DNA from: Treponema sp.
Lineage (GTDB): Bacteria; Spirochaetota; Spirochaetia; Treponematales; Breznakiellaceae
Assembly: GCA_031266775.1 (NCBI GenBank)
Contig: JAISAQ010000011.1
Location: 1 to 64,000 of the forward strand
Reading direction: 5' to 3'
DNA: 64,000 nt
The notes beneath the pieces were generated by a model. The model saw only the letters and a list, made by a program, of their open reading frames with translations. It was not told where the DNA came from and did no database searches. Made by a program: the position numbers and the translations under genes. The stretch's first letter is position 1. Each line of letters opens with the position of its first letter. This document shows positions 26,377 through 34,465 of the stretch, in pieces.

Positions 26377-28128
26377 CTATTTTACCGGCTGATACCGCCG
26401 TACCGGAAAACGTAAATACGCTACGGTTTCCATACCGGTACCTCCAGAATATATCAAAGTAGCCTGATCCCCAAACTGGAGACGGATCCGTTCGCGGATA
26501 TTGTTGATCCCTATGCTGCTAAAAGGCTTGTCCTGTTCCATACCCCGGTTTACCTTGTCCAGAGTTTCCCGGTCCATATAGTTGCCGTTGTTGATTACCT
26601 CAAGGCAAAGGATTTCTCCGTTTATAGCGGAACGAATAATTATTTTACCGCCGCTTTCTATATCGTCAAAACCGTGGATAAGACAGTTTTCCACCAGCGG
26701 CTGAAGAATAAAACGGGACACCTCGCAGTGTTCGGTTTCTTTTGTGATTTCGGTTTTGAATTCAAAAATATCGCCATAGCGGTATTTTTGTATACCCACA
26801 TAGTTGCCGACGCTTTCAACTTCCTCGCCCAGAGTCGCCAGAGTGCTGGAAGACAAGTTGTACTTTAACAGGTTAATAAGCGAAGAACACATGGACGCAA
26901 TATTATGTATTTCCTGAAGATTTGCGAGAAATTTTATGGAATCAAGGGTGTTATATAAAAAATGCGGGTTTATCTGGGAACGTAATATTTCAAGCTTTAG
27001 TTCATTCTGCCGTTTTTGCTCAATCAGTTCCCGCTCCAAATTGGCATTTATCTGATCCATGACCAGATTGAAGGTATGTCCAAGCTGTCCCATCTCATCA
27101 TTTGTCCGGATGGCAACCCGGAAGGACAGATCCCCGCTTTCGATGCGTTTGCAGGCGTCAAAGAGGAGCTTTACCGGCTTGGTCAATATGTGCGACATAA
27201 AGATGCTGAATATAAGAATAATAATAATTGAGATGATAAAAACAATGGTAAAAAACCGCTGGGTTTTAAGGGTATCCGCGGTTATATATTTAGTATCCGC
27301 AATTTTAATAAAACGCCAGCTAACAACCCCGGATGTCTGGGAGACAATAAAACTATCGGTATCAAAAACTTTTCCCTCAATCACGATCTCGTCCGCGGTA
27401 ATAAGCTCGGGATAATCGGCAAGTACGGAATCAAAGGATATAAACGCCGGATAATGATAAATGATCCTTCCTGATGGATCGATGAGAAGAATTTTTTCGT
27501 TATTACTGGTGGGCGTAAGGATAAACATCTCCTGAAACAGCGAATAATTAAGACCCATATAAAGTTGTCCAAGCAGCTTTTCTTCTTTAACATTATAGAT
27601 TGGCCAGACACCGGTTAAAATGTCCCGGGGGGCATAGGGAGGGGAAAAATCGGAATCATAGGTATCAACAAAATAGCTTTTGTACATGCCGGAATTAAAA
27701 TAGTGTTCGTAATTCCGGTAGAGATCCTCAAAAAAAACACGTTTAAGGGCAACATTGCTTGATTGGAACTGTCCTCCGTCCCCGGCAATGCTTATGTTTC
27801 CCAGAAACGGCTGGATCTCCTTTAAGGATTGAAGATATACGTTCATGGAAAAATCATCCCGGCCGGGCGGCGGTTGTTCGTCTGAGGTAAGCGCCTTAAT
27901 AACCTCCGGCCTTGAACCAATAATTCTGGCAGTATCGTCGATAATGCCCATGATAAAGTCAAACTGCTCCCTAGTCCGGGTTGACGCCTGTATAAGAGAA
28001 TTAATCTCGTTGCGTTTGAGGGAACTGGCGTAAGAAGTCATGACCACAATGGACATGATCATCAAAATCATGCTGCTTAGGGCAAGAAACCCTAAAAATA
28101 TTTTATGACTTACCCTGCGTATTTGCAT
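26377..28128 (-). CDS. YesM-like sensor histidine kinase
   Basis: A 583-residue membrane kinase. A first transmembrane helix (about 12-33) and a second (about 293-312) enclose a ~260-residue extracytoplasmic sensor. A HAMP domain follows (LTKPVKLLFDACKRIESGDLSFRV). The phospho-accepting histidine is His389 in QINPHFLYNTLDSI, and a HATPase domain with FILQPLVENCLIHG and GIGINNIRERI closes the protein. Such kinases pair with AraC-type regulators to control sugar importers. The partner is the divergent gene at 28299 and the likely target is the ABC operon just downstream. Confidence 0.9.
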   Translation of the reverse strand: MQIRRVSHKIFLGFLALSSMILMIMSIVVMTSYASSLKRNEINSLIQASTRTREQFDFIMGIIDDTARIIGSRPEVIKALTSDEQPPPGRDDFSMNVYLQSLKEIQPFLGNISIAGDGGQFQSSNVALKRVFFEDLYRNYEHYFNSGMYKSYFVDTYDSDFSPPYAPRDILTGVWPIYNVKEEKLLGQLYMGLNYSLFQEMFILTPTSNNEKILLIDPSGRIIYHYPAFISFDSVLADYPELITADEIVIEGKVFDTDSFIVSQTSGVVSWRFIKIADTKYITADTLKTQRFFTIVFIISIIIILIFSIFMSHILTKPVKLLFDACKRIESGDLSFRVAIRTNDEMGQLGHTFNLVMDQINANLERELIEQKRQNELKLEILRSQINPHFLYNTLDSIKFLANLQEIHNIASMCSSLINLLKYNLSSSTLATLGEEVESVGNYVGIQKYRYGDIFEFKTEITKETEHCEVSRFILQPLVENCLIHGFDDIESGGKIIIRSAINGEILCLEVINNGNYMDRETLDKVNRGMEQDKPFSSIGINNIRERIRLQFGDQATLIYSGGTGMETVAYLRFPVRRYQPVK

Positions 28129-28298
28129 GTTTTCAACCTCCTGCCTGTATGATATACTGATTTCAGAAATTTTTCACCTTGTTTTTTATTCAATAGGGCC
28201 TAATACCCAAAGCCCGCTTATGCGGGAGAACCTCTTGACCGGTTCAATTCGTGCGCCGGCGACGGGGGCAGGAATTGAAAATTGAGGGGTAATTAAGG

Positions 28299-29888
28299 AT
28301 GAAACATATTCTGATTGTTGATGATGAGTATCTGGTCCGCCTCGGGCTAAAGACCATAATTGATTGGACGGAATATGGCTATGTCATCGCCGGAGAGGCT
28401 TCTAACGGCAGGGAAGCCCTTGAATTGTTTAACCATACCGGCGCCGATGTCATCCTGACGGATATCAAGATGCCGGTTATGGACGGCCTTGAACTTATCC
28501 GGGCCGTCAAAGAAAAAAACAAAAAAGTCAAGATTATCATCCTCAGCCATTATGATGAGTTTTCTTACGCTCAGGAGGCAATAAACCTGGGCGCTTCCCG
28601 CTATATTCTGAAATCGGAGCTGACCAAGACAAACCTTCTTAATGTATTGAAATCGCTCTTTTATTCCGCGGGGGAAGAAGACGCCGCTTTAATGGAAGCC
28701 GGCGGGGCGGAAGATATAGCCATACAACGGGAACGTTATATAGAAAACTGTCTTTTTCCGTCTTTGCCCGATGTGAGCGCTCTGGGCCTGTGCCCTCAGT
28801 ACCCCGAAGAAACCGGCGGCAAAAAAGAAAAACACATCGTTCTTTGCGCCGTATGCCGCCTTACAACACGCCTGCGTGAAGCGGGAAACATGTTTCCAAA
28901 AACGGTAAAAGTGCTTTTTATTGAATCTTTTGCCGATTCAGCAAATTTTGCAGGATACCATCACGAAAATTTTGAGTTTATCACGGTTTTATCCTTTACT
29001 GAAAACGATTTTCCGCCGGAAAATAAAATCGCCGAAGCCTGTATGCGCATTGTAAGAAATATCCATCAGTACTATGATGCCAATCTTTTTATCGGCATGA
29101 GCCCGGCCGGCGGCGCCGGCGACATGGCCCGGCTTTTTATCGAAGCGGTCCGGTCAGTTGATCTGTGTTTCTTCTCTGAAAAAAAATTTGTCTGTACTTA
29201 TGACCGGAAAGCGCCGCAGCTTTCGGGATTACCGCCAAGGATCAGTTATGAAAAGCTCGGTTCCTTTATTGAGACAAATCAGGAAGGCGCGATGCTTGAA
29301 TATATACAAAATATTTTTCTGAGGTTACGCGAGCTTGAAAATTACGCGGCAGTACATAATGCCTTTATAGATTTTCTTTCAAACGGGAAAGTTATCTGCG
29401 AAAAATACCACTTGAATGATAAAATGGTCCTGAACGAAAGTAAATTCGATTATCACATTTTTTATGATCTGCTTTTTATTGGCGATGTGGAGCTTTATAT
29501 AAACAATCTTTTTCTTGAATTATTGTCGGGCAAACAGAGCGGCGGAATTACATATTCGTTTATCGTGAAAAAAAGCATTACATTTATTCAGCAAAATTAT
29601 ACAAAAAATATCACGCTGTCCGACGCGGCGGAAAACGCGGAGGTAAGCCATAGCTATCTGTCCTTTATTTTTAAGCAGGAAACCGGCATCAATTTTAACA
29701 CATGGCTGTCCAAATACCGCGTCGAGGAGGCGAAAAAGCTGTTACAGGGAACAAACCTGCGGATTTATCAGGTAGCCGAAAGAGTCGGGTTTTCAAATCC
29801 TTATTATTTTAGTAAGGTTTTTAAGGAATTTGCGGGACAAAACTGCAAGGAATTCCGTAACACCATTTCGCCGGGGAACGGGCCGTAA
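28299..29888 (+). CDS. YesN-like response regulator with AraC-type DNA-binding domain
   Basis: The 529-residue protein has a receiver domain at residues 1-120, with Asp55 in VILTDIKMPVMDG as phosphoacceptor. A long middle region of no clear motif precedes a C-terminal AraC-type double helix-turn-helix (SYLSFIFKQETGINFNTWLSKYRVEEAKKLL then VAERVGFSNPYYFSKVFKEF). A GAGGGG sequence precedes the ATG. It is divergent from the YesM-like kinase and presumably activates the adjacent SBP-permease-ATPase operon when the ligand is sensed. Confidence 0.92.
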   Translation: MKHILIVDDEYLVRLGLKTIIDWTEYGYVIAGEASNGREALELFNHTGADVILTDIKMPVMDGLELIRAVKEKNKKVKIIILSHYDEFSYAQEAINLGASRYILKSELTKTNLLNVLKSLFYSAGEEDAALMEAGGAEDIAIQRERYIENCLFPSLPDVSALGLCPQYPEETGGKKEKHIVLCAVCRLTTRLREAGNMFPKTVKVLFIESFADSANFAGYHHENFEFITVLSFTENDFPPENKIAEACMRIVRNIHQYYDANLFIGMSPAGGAGDMARLFIEAVRSVDLCFFSEKKFVCTYDRKAPQLSGLPPRISYEKLGSFIETNQEGAMLEYIQNIFLRLRELENYAAVHNAFIDFLSNGKVICEKYHLNDKMVLNESKFDYHIFYDLLFIGDVELYINNLFLELLSGKQSGGITYSFIVKKSITFIQQNYTKNITLSDAAENAEVSHSYLSFIFKQETGINFNTWLSKYRVEEAKKLLQGTNLRIYQVAERVGFSNPYYFSKVFKEFAGQNCKEFRNTISPGNGP

Positions 29889-29937
29889 CCGCCAGGGTTT
29901 TCAGATCCTGCCGGTCCGGGAACTCCCATTGGTTCCA

Positions 29938-29965
29938 GGCCGGGGGTCAAGGCAATTCCCCGGCC
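29938..29965 (+). terminator. GC-rich hairpin after the regulator gene
   Basis: GGCCGGGG at 29938-29945 pairs with CCCCGGCC at 29958-29965, followed by CAATTTCTT. It sits 50 bp after the regulator stop and before the methionine importer operon. Confidence 0.5.
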
Positions 29966-30094
29966 CAATTTCTTCGCGGCCGCCAAAAAACCCAAAAGCA
30001 AACGCCAGTACCCCGTTAAAAACCATTGAAAAGCATCCCTTTTTCCAATAATCTGACAAAATGTCCCGTACCGGAAAAATTCCGTCAAAACCCC

Positions 30095-30123
30095 TTGTCA
30101 AGAAGACGGTTTCCTGTTATTGT
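30095..30123 (+). promoter_or_regulatory. putative promoter of metNI
   Basis: TTGTCA at 30095-30100 and TATTGT at 30118-30123 are separated by 17 bp, about 60 bp before the metN start. I looked for a SAM riboswitch or S-box upstream and found none. Confidence 0.35.
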
Positions 30124-30185
30124 ATGATTATTATTCCTACGGTTTTTATATGTTATGGGACGGGAAGAAACAAAAGGAGCGTTCC

Positions 30186-30908
30186 ATGATATCGCTTAAG
30201 GGAATATCGAAAACATACGGCGGGGTCCGCGCCCTTAAGGATGTGGACCTCACGGTTCCCGGGGGGAGCATTTACGGCATAATAGGGAAAAGCGGGGCGG
30301 GAAAATCGACGCTGCTCCGCATCATGAGCCTTCTTGAGGCCCCGGACGGGGGTACGGTACACTACCGGAACGAACGGGTGGATACCCTGCGCGGCGTGGA
30401 ACTGCTTGAACAGCGGAGGAAAATGGGAATGATCTTTCAGAATTTCAACCTCTTTGCCTCACGAAACGCCGCGGGCAATATCGCCTATCCCCTGGAAATA
30501 GCGGGCATGCACCACAGACAAATCGAAAAAAGGGTGGACGAACTTCTGGAGATGGTGGACACCAGGGACAAGCGGAAGGCCCGCCTCAGGGAACTTTCGG
30601 GCGGGCAGAAACAGCGGGTCGCCATAGCCCGCGCGCTGGCGGCGGAGCCGGAGATCCTCTTCTGCGACGAGGCTACAAGCGCCCTTGATCCCCAGACGAC
30701 AAGGTCCATCCTTTCCCTGATACGGGAACTGCACGACAGGCTCAAGTTTACCGTCGTGCTCATTACCCATCAAATGGAAGTAATCAGGGCGATTTGCGAC
30801 GAGGTTGCCGTACTGAGCGAAGGAAGCGCCGCCGAAACGGGAACGGTAGGGAGCGTGTTTGAATCCCCCCGGACAGGGGCGGCCAGGGAGCTTTTGTATG
30901 TCAAGTGA
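30186..30908 (+). CDS. metN: methionine ABC importer ATPase MetN (short form)
   Basis: The start at 30186 is chosen because AAAGGAG precedes it; the ORF-track start is 66 bases earlier. The 240-residue product carries Walker A GKSGAGKST, signature LSGGQKQR, Walker B ILFCDEATSALD and the H-loop LITHQ. It lacks the C-terminal NIL/ACT regulatory domain present in E. coli-type MetN (about 343 residues), so transinhibition by methionine through that domain is not expected. It overlaps metI by 11 bp, and the NlpA-type binding protein follows. Confidence 0.85.
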   Translation: MISLKGISKTYGGVRALKDVDLTVPGGSIYGIIGKSGAGKSTLLRIMSLLEAPDGGTVHYRNERVDTLRGVELLEQRRKMGMIFQNFNLFASRNAAGNIAYPLEIAGMHHRQIEKRVDELLEMVDTRDKRKARLRELSGGQKQRVAIARALAAEPEILFCDEATSALDPQTTRSILSLIRELHDRLKFTVVLITHQMEVIRAICDEVAVLSEGSAAETGTVGSVFESPRTGAARELLYVK

Positions 30909-31566
30909 AGATATAAACATTCTTCTGGTAAAACTTCCCTCGGCGGCGGCCGAGACGGCGTACATGATCTTCGCTTCCACGGTATTCGCCTGTGTCATGG
31001 GTTTTCCCCTTGGAGCCCTGCTCTACAGCGCGTCTCCGGCGGGACTCCGGCCCAGACGGATTTTTTACAACGTCATGTCGCGGGTGGTGAATCTTCTGCG
31101 TTCCCTTCCCTTTATCATCCTTATGATAATGATCATCCCCTTTACCCGTTTCCTTGTCCATACCAGCATAGGCCCCACCGCGGCCATTGTCCCCCTTTCC
31201 ATCGCGGCGGCGCCCTTTGTGGCCCGCGTCGCCGAATCGGCCCTTTCGGAGGTGGACATGGGGGTAATTACCGCCGCGAAGGCCATGGGATCTTCGGTCC
31301 CGCAGATCATACTAAAAGTCCTTGTCCCCGAGGCCCTTCCTTCCCTTGTTTCGGGCCTCGCGCTCACCGTCATTAACCTCATCGGTTATTCCGCCATGGC
31401 GGGGGCCATAGGCGGCGGGGGGCTGGGGAGCCTTGCCATCAACTACGGCTACTACCGCTTCCACCCCTCGGTGATGCTGGCGGCGGTCCTGGTTATTCTG
31501 GCGCTGGTCGAGGCGGTCCAGCTTGCGGGAACGGCGTTAAGCCGCGGCCTGCTTTCAAAACGGTAG
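30898..31566 (+). CDS. metI: methionine ABC importer permease MetI
   Basis: The ATG at 30898 overlaps the end of metN, and GGGAG lies upstream within metN, giving 222 residues. It has about five hydrophobic segments and the EAA-type coupling loop (LSEVDMGVITAAKAMGSSVPQIILKVLVPEALP) characteristic of MetI-type permeases. It works with MetN and the binding protein to import methionine or a related amino acid. Confidence 0.88.
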   Translation: MSSEDINILLVKLPSAAAETAYMIFASTVFACVMGFPLGALLYSASPAGLRPRRIFYNVMSRVVNLLRSLPFIILMIMIIPFTRFLVHTSIGPTAAIVPLSIAAAPFVARVAESALSEVDMGVITAAKAMGSSVPQIILKVLVPEALPSLVSGLALTVINLIGYSAMAGAIGGGGLGSLAINYGYYRFHPSVMLAAVLVILALVEAVQLAGTALSRGLLSKR

Positions 31567-31673
31567 ATCCCGCCGGGCGTTTCCGGCGGAGTCTTATACG
31601 GGGTTGCCCGCTAACGTATGTTACCGGACAACTTCCGCTTGAAATATTTGAGGTTCTTTGAGGAGGAATCATC

Positions 31674-32480
31674 ATGAAGAAAATCATCGCGGCCCTGCTT
31701 GTCTCAGGCGCCCTGATTGCGGCCCGAAGCCCCGTCCTTTATGCCGGGGCGGCGCGGGAGGGCGCCAAAACCATTACCGTGGGAGCCACTCCGGTTCCCC
31801 ACGCGGAACTCCTTAACCTGATAGCGGGGGATCTTGCCGCGGCGGGGTACACGCTGAAGGTGGTTGAGTACAACGACTATGTGCAGCCCAACGCCGCCCT
31901 TGCGGCGGGGGATCTTGACGCGAACTTCTTTCAGCATCTTCCCTATCTGGAATCCAACGCCGAATGGAAAAGCGCCCTTGCCGCCGTTACGGGCGTTCAT
32001 GTGGAGCCCTTTGGCCTCTATTCAAACAGGCTGAAGAGTATCGCCGATCTTCCCAACGGGGCAACCATCGCCATTCCCAACGATCCTACCAACGGCGGCC
32101 GGGCCTTCCTGCTTCTACAGGCCAATGGGCTCCTTACCCTTAAACCGGGCACGGGCCTTGAAGCGACCACCCTGGACATAAGCGCGAATCCGAAAAATCT
32201 CCGTTTCCACGAGCTTGAGTCCGCCCAGCTTCCCCTGGCCCTGCCCGATGTGGACGCCGCGGCAATCAACGGAAACTACGCCCTTAGGGCGGGCCTTAAT
32301 CCGGTGCGGGATTCCCTTATTATCGAAGGCGCCGATTCACCCTATGTGAATTATCTTGTCGTGAAGAAGGGAAGTGAAAACGATCCCCGCATACAGGCCC
32401 TTTCCCGCGCGCTTACGTCACAAAAGGTAAAGGACTATATTCTTTCCCATTACGACGGCGGAGTAGTCGCGGTATTTTAA
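31674..32480 (+). CDS. metQ: NlpA/MetQ-family binding protein without lipobox
   Basis: A 268-residue binding protein started behind GAGGAGG. The mature region shows the NlpA/MetQ family signatures (ITVGATPVPHAELLNL, NDYVQPNAALAAGDLDANFFQHLPYL, IAIPNDPTNGGRAFLLLQ). The signal sequence ends near LYAGAA and contains no cysteine, so the protein should be released by signal peptidase I rather than lipid-anchored, unlike typical MetQ. A ~107-bp gap separates it from metI and includes a reversed copy of the AAGCGGAAGTTG motif. Confidence 0.87.
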   Translation: MKKIIAALLVSGALIAARSPVLYAGAAREGAKTITVGATPVPHAELLNLIAGDLAAAGYTLKVVEYNDYVQPNAALAAGDLDANFFQHLPYLESNAEWKSALAAVTGVHVEPFGLYSNRLKSIADLPNGATIAIPNDPTNGGRAFLLLQANGLLTLKPGTGLEATTLDISANPKNLRFHELESAQLPLALPDVDAAAINGNYALRAGLNPVRDSLIIEGADSPYVNYLVVKKGSENDPRIQALSRALTSQKVKDYILSHYDGGVVAVF

Positions 32481-32542
32481 GGCGGGCCCGGACGGCGGAT
32501 TTTTAAGGCAACGCTGATTAACGTGGACGCCCCGTCCGGGGC

Positions 32543-32653
32543 TCAGGCCTGGCTCTGTCCCTTTTTCTTGTTTTTCTTCTCTTCCCGTTTTTCCTTCAGG
32601 GTTTTTTGCGGAACTTTTTTAGACTCTTTCTTGTACTGTACGTGCTCGCCCAT
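32543..32653 (-). CDS. tiny highly basic protein
   Basis: The ORF track gives 68 residues from 32749, but that extension crosses a hairpin repeat. A GGGAGGAG sequence immediately before the ATG at 32653 supports a 36-residue product beginning MGEHVQYKK. It is extremely lysine-rich (KEKREEKKNKKKG) and probably binds nucleic acid or the ribosome. I cannot assign it to a named family. Composition and the strong ribosome-binding site favour a real gene. Confidence 0.5.
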   Translation of the reverse strand: MGEHVQYKKESKKVPQKTLKEKREEKKNKKKGQSQA

Positions 32654-32675
32654 ATCTCCTCCCGGTTTTGACATA

Positions 32676-32708
32676 CTTGGTACAAAACCAGCCAGGTTTT
32701 GGAACAAG
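32676..32708. repeat. dispersed hairpin (degenerate left arm)
   Basis: The arms pair at 12 of 14 positions around an AGCCA loop. The right arm GGTTTTGGAACAAG matches the hairpin at 2284-2322. It lies in the 5' region of the tiny basic-protein gene. Confidence 0.5.
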
Positions 32709-32760
32709 CTCACTTCTTTTATCATAAAGCGGCGCGGGTTTTTCGTCAACGCAAAGGCTG

Positions 32761-32789
32761 TTGAATTGCCCGGCTCTTTGTGTTATTCT
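32761..32789 (+). promoter_or_regulatory. promoter of the DRTGG gene cluster
   Basis: TTGAAT at 32761-32766 and TATTCT at 32784-32789 are separated by 17 bp. The predicted start of transcription falls about 18 bp before the ATG at 32813, leaving room for the GGGGGAG ribosome-binding site. Confidence 0.55.
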
Positions 32790-32812
32790 TAAAGTATGAA
32801 TGGGGGAGACCT

Positions 32813-33169
32813 ATGATTGTAGAGGAAGCGGTTAAATTGGTGGACGGACAGTTTTTTTCCGGGGAAAAGGAGGCCGGGCTGGAGATAATTTCCGCCTGCG
32901 GCGCGGATCTGATGAGCGACGTAATGGCCTTTGTCAAAGACCGCGTGCTTCTCCTTACGGGGCTGGTCAATCCCCAAGTCATACGGACGGCGGAACTATT
33001 GGACATACACTGCATTATCTTTGTCAGAGGAAAAACCCCCAGCCGGGATATGATAGACATGGCCGAAGAAGCCGGCATTATCCTCGCGGGGACAAAGCTC
33101 CCCATGTTTATTTCCTGCGGCAAACTGTACGAGGCGGGCCTTAAAGGCGGAGGCACGCGGCGTATCTAG
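32813..33169 (+). CDS. DRTGG-domain protein
   Basis: The start at 32813 follows GGGGGAG at good spacing and gives 118 residues. The sequence matches the small DRTGG domain: LLTGLVNPQVIRTAELLDI, then CIIFVRGKTPSRDMIDMAEEAGI and a closing SCGKLYEAGL. DRTGG domains are also found in phosphotransacetylases and near serine kinases in anaerobes, and may sense nucleotides. The gene runs directly into a cyclo-ligase reading frame that lacks a normal start codon. Confidence 0.8.
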   Translation: MIVEEAVKLVDGQFFSGEKEAGLEIISACGADLMSDVMAFVKDRVLLLTGLVNPQVIRTAELLDIHCIIFVRGKTPSRDMIDMAEEAGIILAGTKLPMFISCGKLYEAGLKGGGTRRI

Positions 33170-33171
33170 GA

Positions 33172-33825
33172 GACAAAGAGAGCCTTAGGCGGCGCATAAA
33201 AAGCCGTCTTGCGGCCGTTTCCGCCGAAGAGTTTCGCGCCGGGGGGAAAAAGGCGCTGGAATCGCTTCTGGTTTCCCCGCTGTGGGCCTCTGTTGATACC
33301 CTTTTTCTTTTTCTTTCCATAAAAGATGAAATAGACACCCAGCCTTTTCTTGAGGCGGCTTTTTCCCTGGGGAAGAATGTCTTTGTTCCCCGCGTCGAAG
33401 GGAAGGAACTTGTCTTTTGCCGGCCGCCGTCTCCCGACGGTCCCTGGCGGCGCGGCCCTTTCGGTATACGGGAACCGGATCCGGCGGCGTTTCCTTTGGC
33501 GGCAGGGCTTCCTTCGGAGGCCGGGCTTCCCGCCGCGGACGGGCCTCCCGGCGCCCTTATCCTGGTTCCCGGCCTTGCCTTTGACCGCGGCGGGAGGCGG
33601 CTCGGGCGGGGCGGCGGCTATTACGACCGTTTTCTTTCAAAAAGAGGCAATCCGGCTTCCGGCGGAAAACGCGGAATGTACGCCGTGGGGCTCTGCATGG
33701 AGTGCCAGCTTGTAAAGCGCGTTCCCGCCGGAAGGGACGATCAGAACATGGACGGCGTGCTGACCGAAAAGGGCTTGCTGATTTTCGGGAATTTTCATTA
33801 TACTGTGGACCATGGGACGAATTAA
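33172..33825 (+). CDS. 5-formyltetrahydrofolate cyclo-ligase, start codon not canonical
   Basis: The frame translates to a complete 5-FCL/MTHFS-like protein. It has the N-terminal basic helix (KESLRRRIKSRLAAVSAEEF), a central FVPRVEGKELVF, and the C-terminal nucleotide-binding signature GRGGGYYDRFL. It converts 5-formyl-THF to 5,10-methenyl-THF with ATP. The frame opens at 33145 after a TAA, but no ATG, GTG or TTG occurs before 33493, far inside the conserved domain. The ORF track therefore shows only a fragment. The 5' end overlaps the DRTGG stop, with AGGAG at 33168-33172. An unusual start, frameshifting from the upstream gene, or a sequence error are the options. The coordinate given is approximate. 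Confidence 0.75.
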   Translation, partial: DKESLRRRIKSRLAAVSAEEFRAGGKKALESLLVSPLWASVDTLFLFLSIKDEIDTQPFLEAAFSLGKNVFVPRVEGKELVFCRPPSPDGPWRRGPFGIREPDPAAFPLAAGLPSEAGLPAADGPPGALILVPGLAFDRGGRRLGRGGGYYDRFLSKRGNPASGGKRGMYAVGLCMECQLVKRVPAGRDDQNMDGVLTEKGLLIFGNFHYTVDHGTN

Positions 33826-34399
33826 AAGCGCGCTTGAAATAGCACTGGAAAGGACCGAATCGGTCAAGAGCGACAAGGCCAGCATCGATTTGTACGGGGC
33901 GAAACAGCTTGGGAAAAAGCTGGCGAACGAATACCTGGGCGATTCCCGGAAGAACCTTGAAGGTGAACTTGCAAAAGCGCCGAAGGAACAGAGGGCAAGC
34001 CTTAAACAGGGGATCTTCGACGTGCTTGTCTCCCAGCTTACCCTTCCGCTTTCCGGGGACGACCAGGCGCGCATTGAGGCGGCGGGCCGGGGCCTTCAAA
34101 CCGTGATAAACGATCCCCGCTTTTCCGCCGCGGTAAAGCAGCTGCGGGAGCTTGTTTCCCGTTACCTTGGCGAAGTTACCCGCTACGAAGAGGCAATCAC
34201 CAGGCAGTACGAGCCCAAGCTCCGGGCAAAAGAAGAAGAGCTTTCCCGCCGCATGGGAAGGCAGGTCAAGCTGGATCCTTTCCAGGACCCGGAATTCGCC
34301 GCCTTCTACAACCAAAACATGAACGCCCTTAAGGGCAATTACCAGGCTCTTATTGACGGGATCGCGTCGGAGGCCCGGCGGCTTTTTAAGGCCGAATGA
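33812..34399 (+). CDS. conserved-type hypothetical coiled-coil protein
   Basis: The 195-residue soluble product overlaps the end of the cyclo-ligase gene by 14 bp, indicating translational coupling. It is rich in charged helices (ALERTESVKSDKASIDLYGAKQLGKKLANEYL near the N-terminus; EEAITRQYEPKLRAKEEELSRRMGRQV later) with no signal peptide or membrane segment. I recognise no functional motif. Composition suggests a helical scaffold. Confidence 0.6.
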   Translation: MGRIKSALEIALERTESVKSDKASIDLYGAKQLGKKLANEYLGDSRKNLEGELAKAPKEQRASLKQGIFDVLVSQLTLPLSGDDQARIEAAGRGLQTVINDPRFSAAVKQLRELVSRYLGEVTRYEEAITRQYEPKLRAKEEELSRRMGRQVKLDPFQDPEFAAFYNQNMNALKGNYQALIDGIASEARRLFKAE

Positions 34400-34465
34400 G
34401 CCTCCGGGAATCCCCGAAGCCCGGCCGGGTTTCGGAACGTCCGCGTTGAATGGCGGGAACCTCTG

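Noticed and set aside
29889-30185. Possible SAM riboswitch or S-box before metN
   Set aside because: I found none of the conserved S-box helices; only a terminator-like hairpin and a plausible promoter.
33496-33825. 109-residue ORF as a separate gene
   Set aside because: It is the C-terminal part of the cyclo-ligase frame, which is continuous upstream but lacks a standard start codon.
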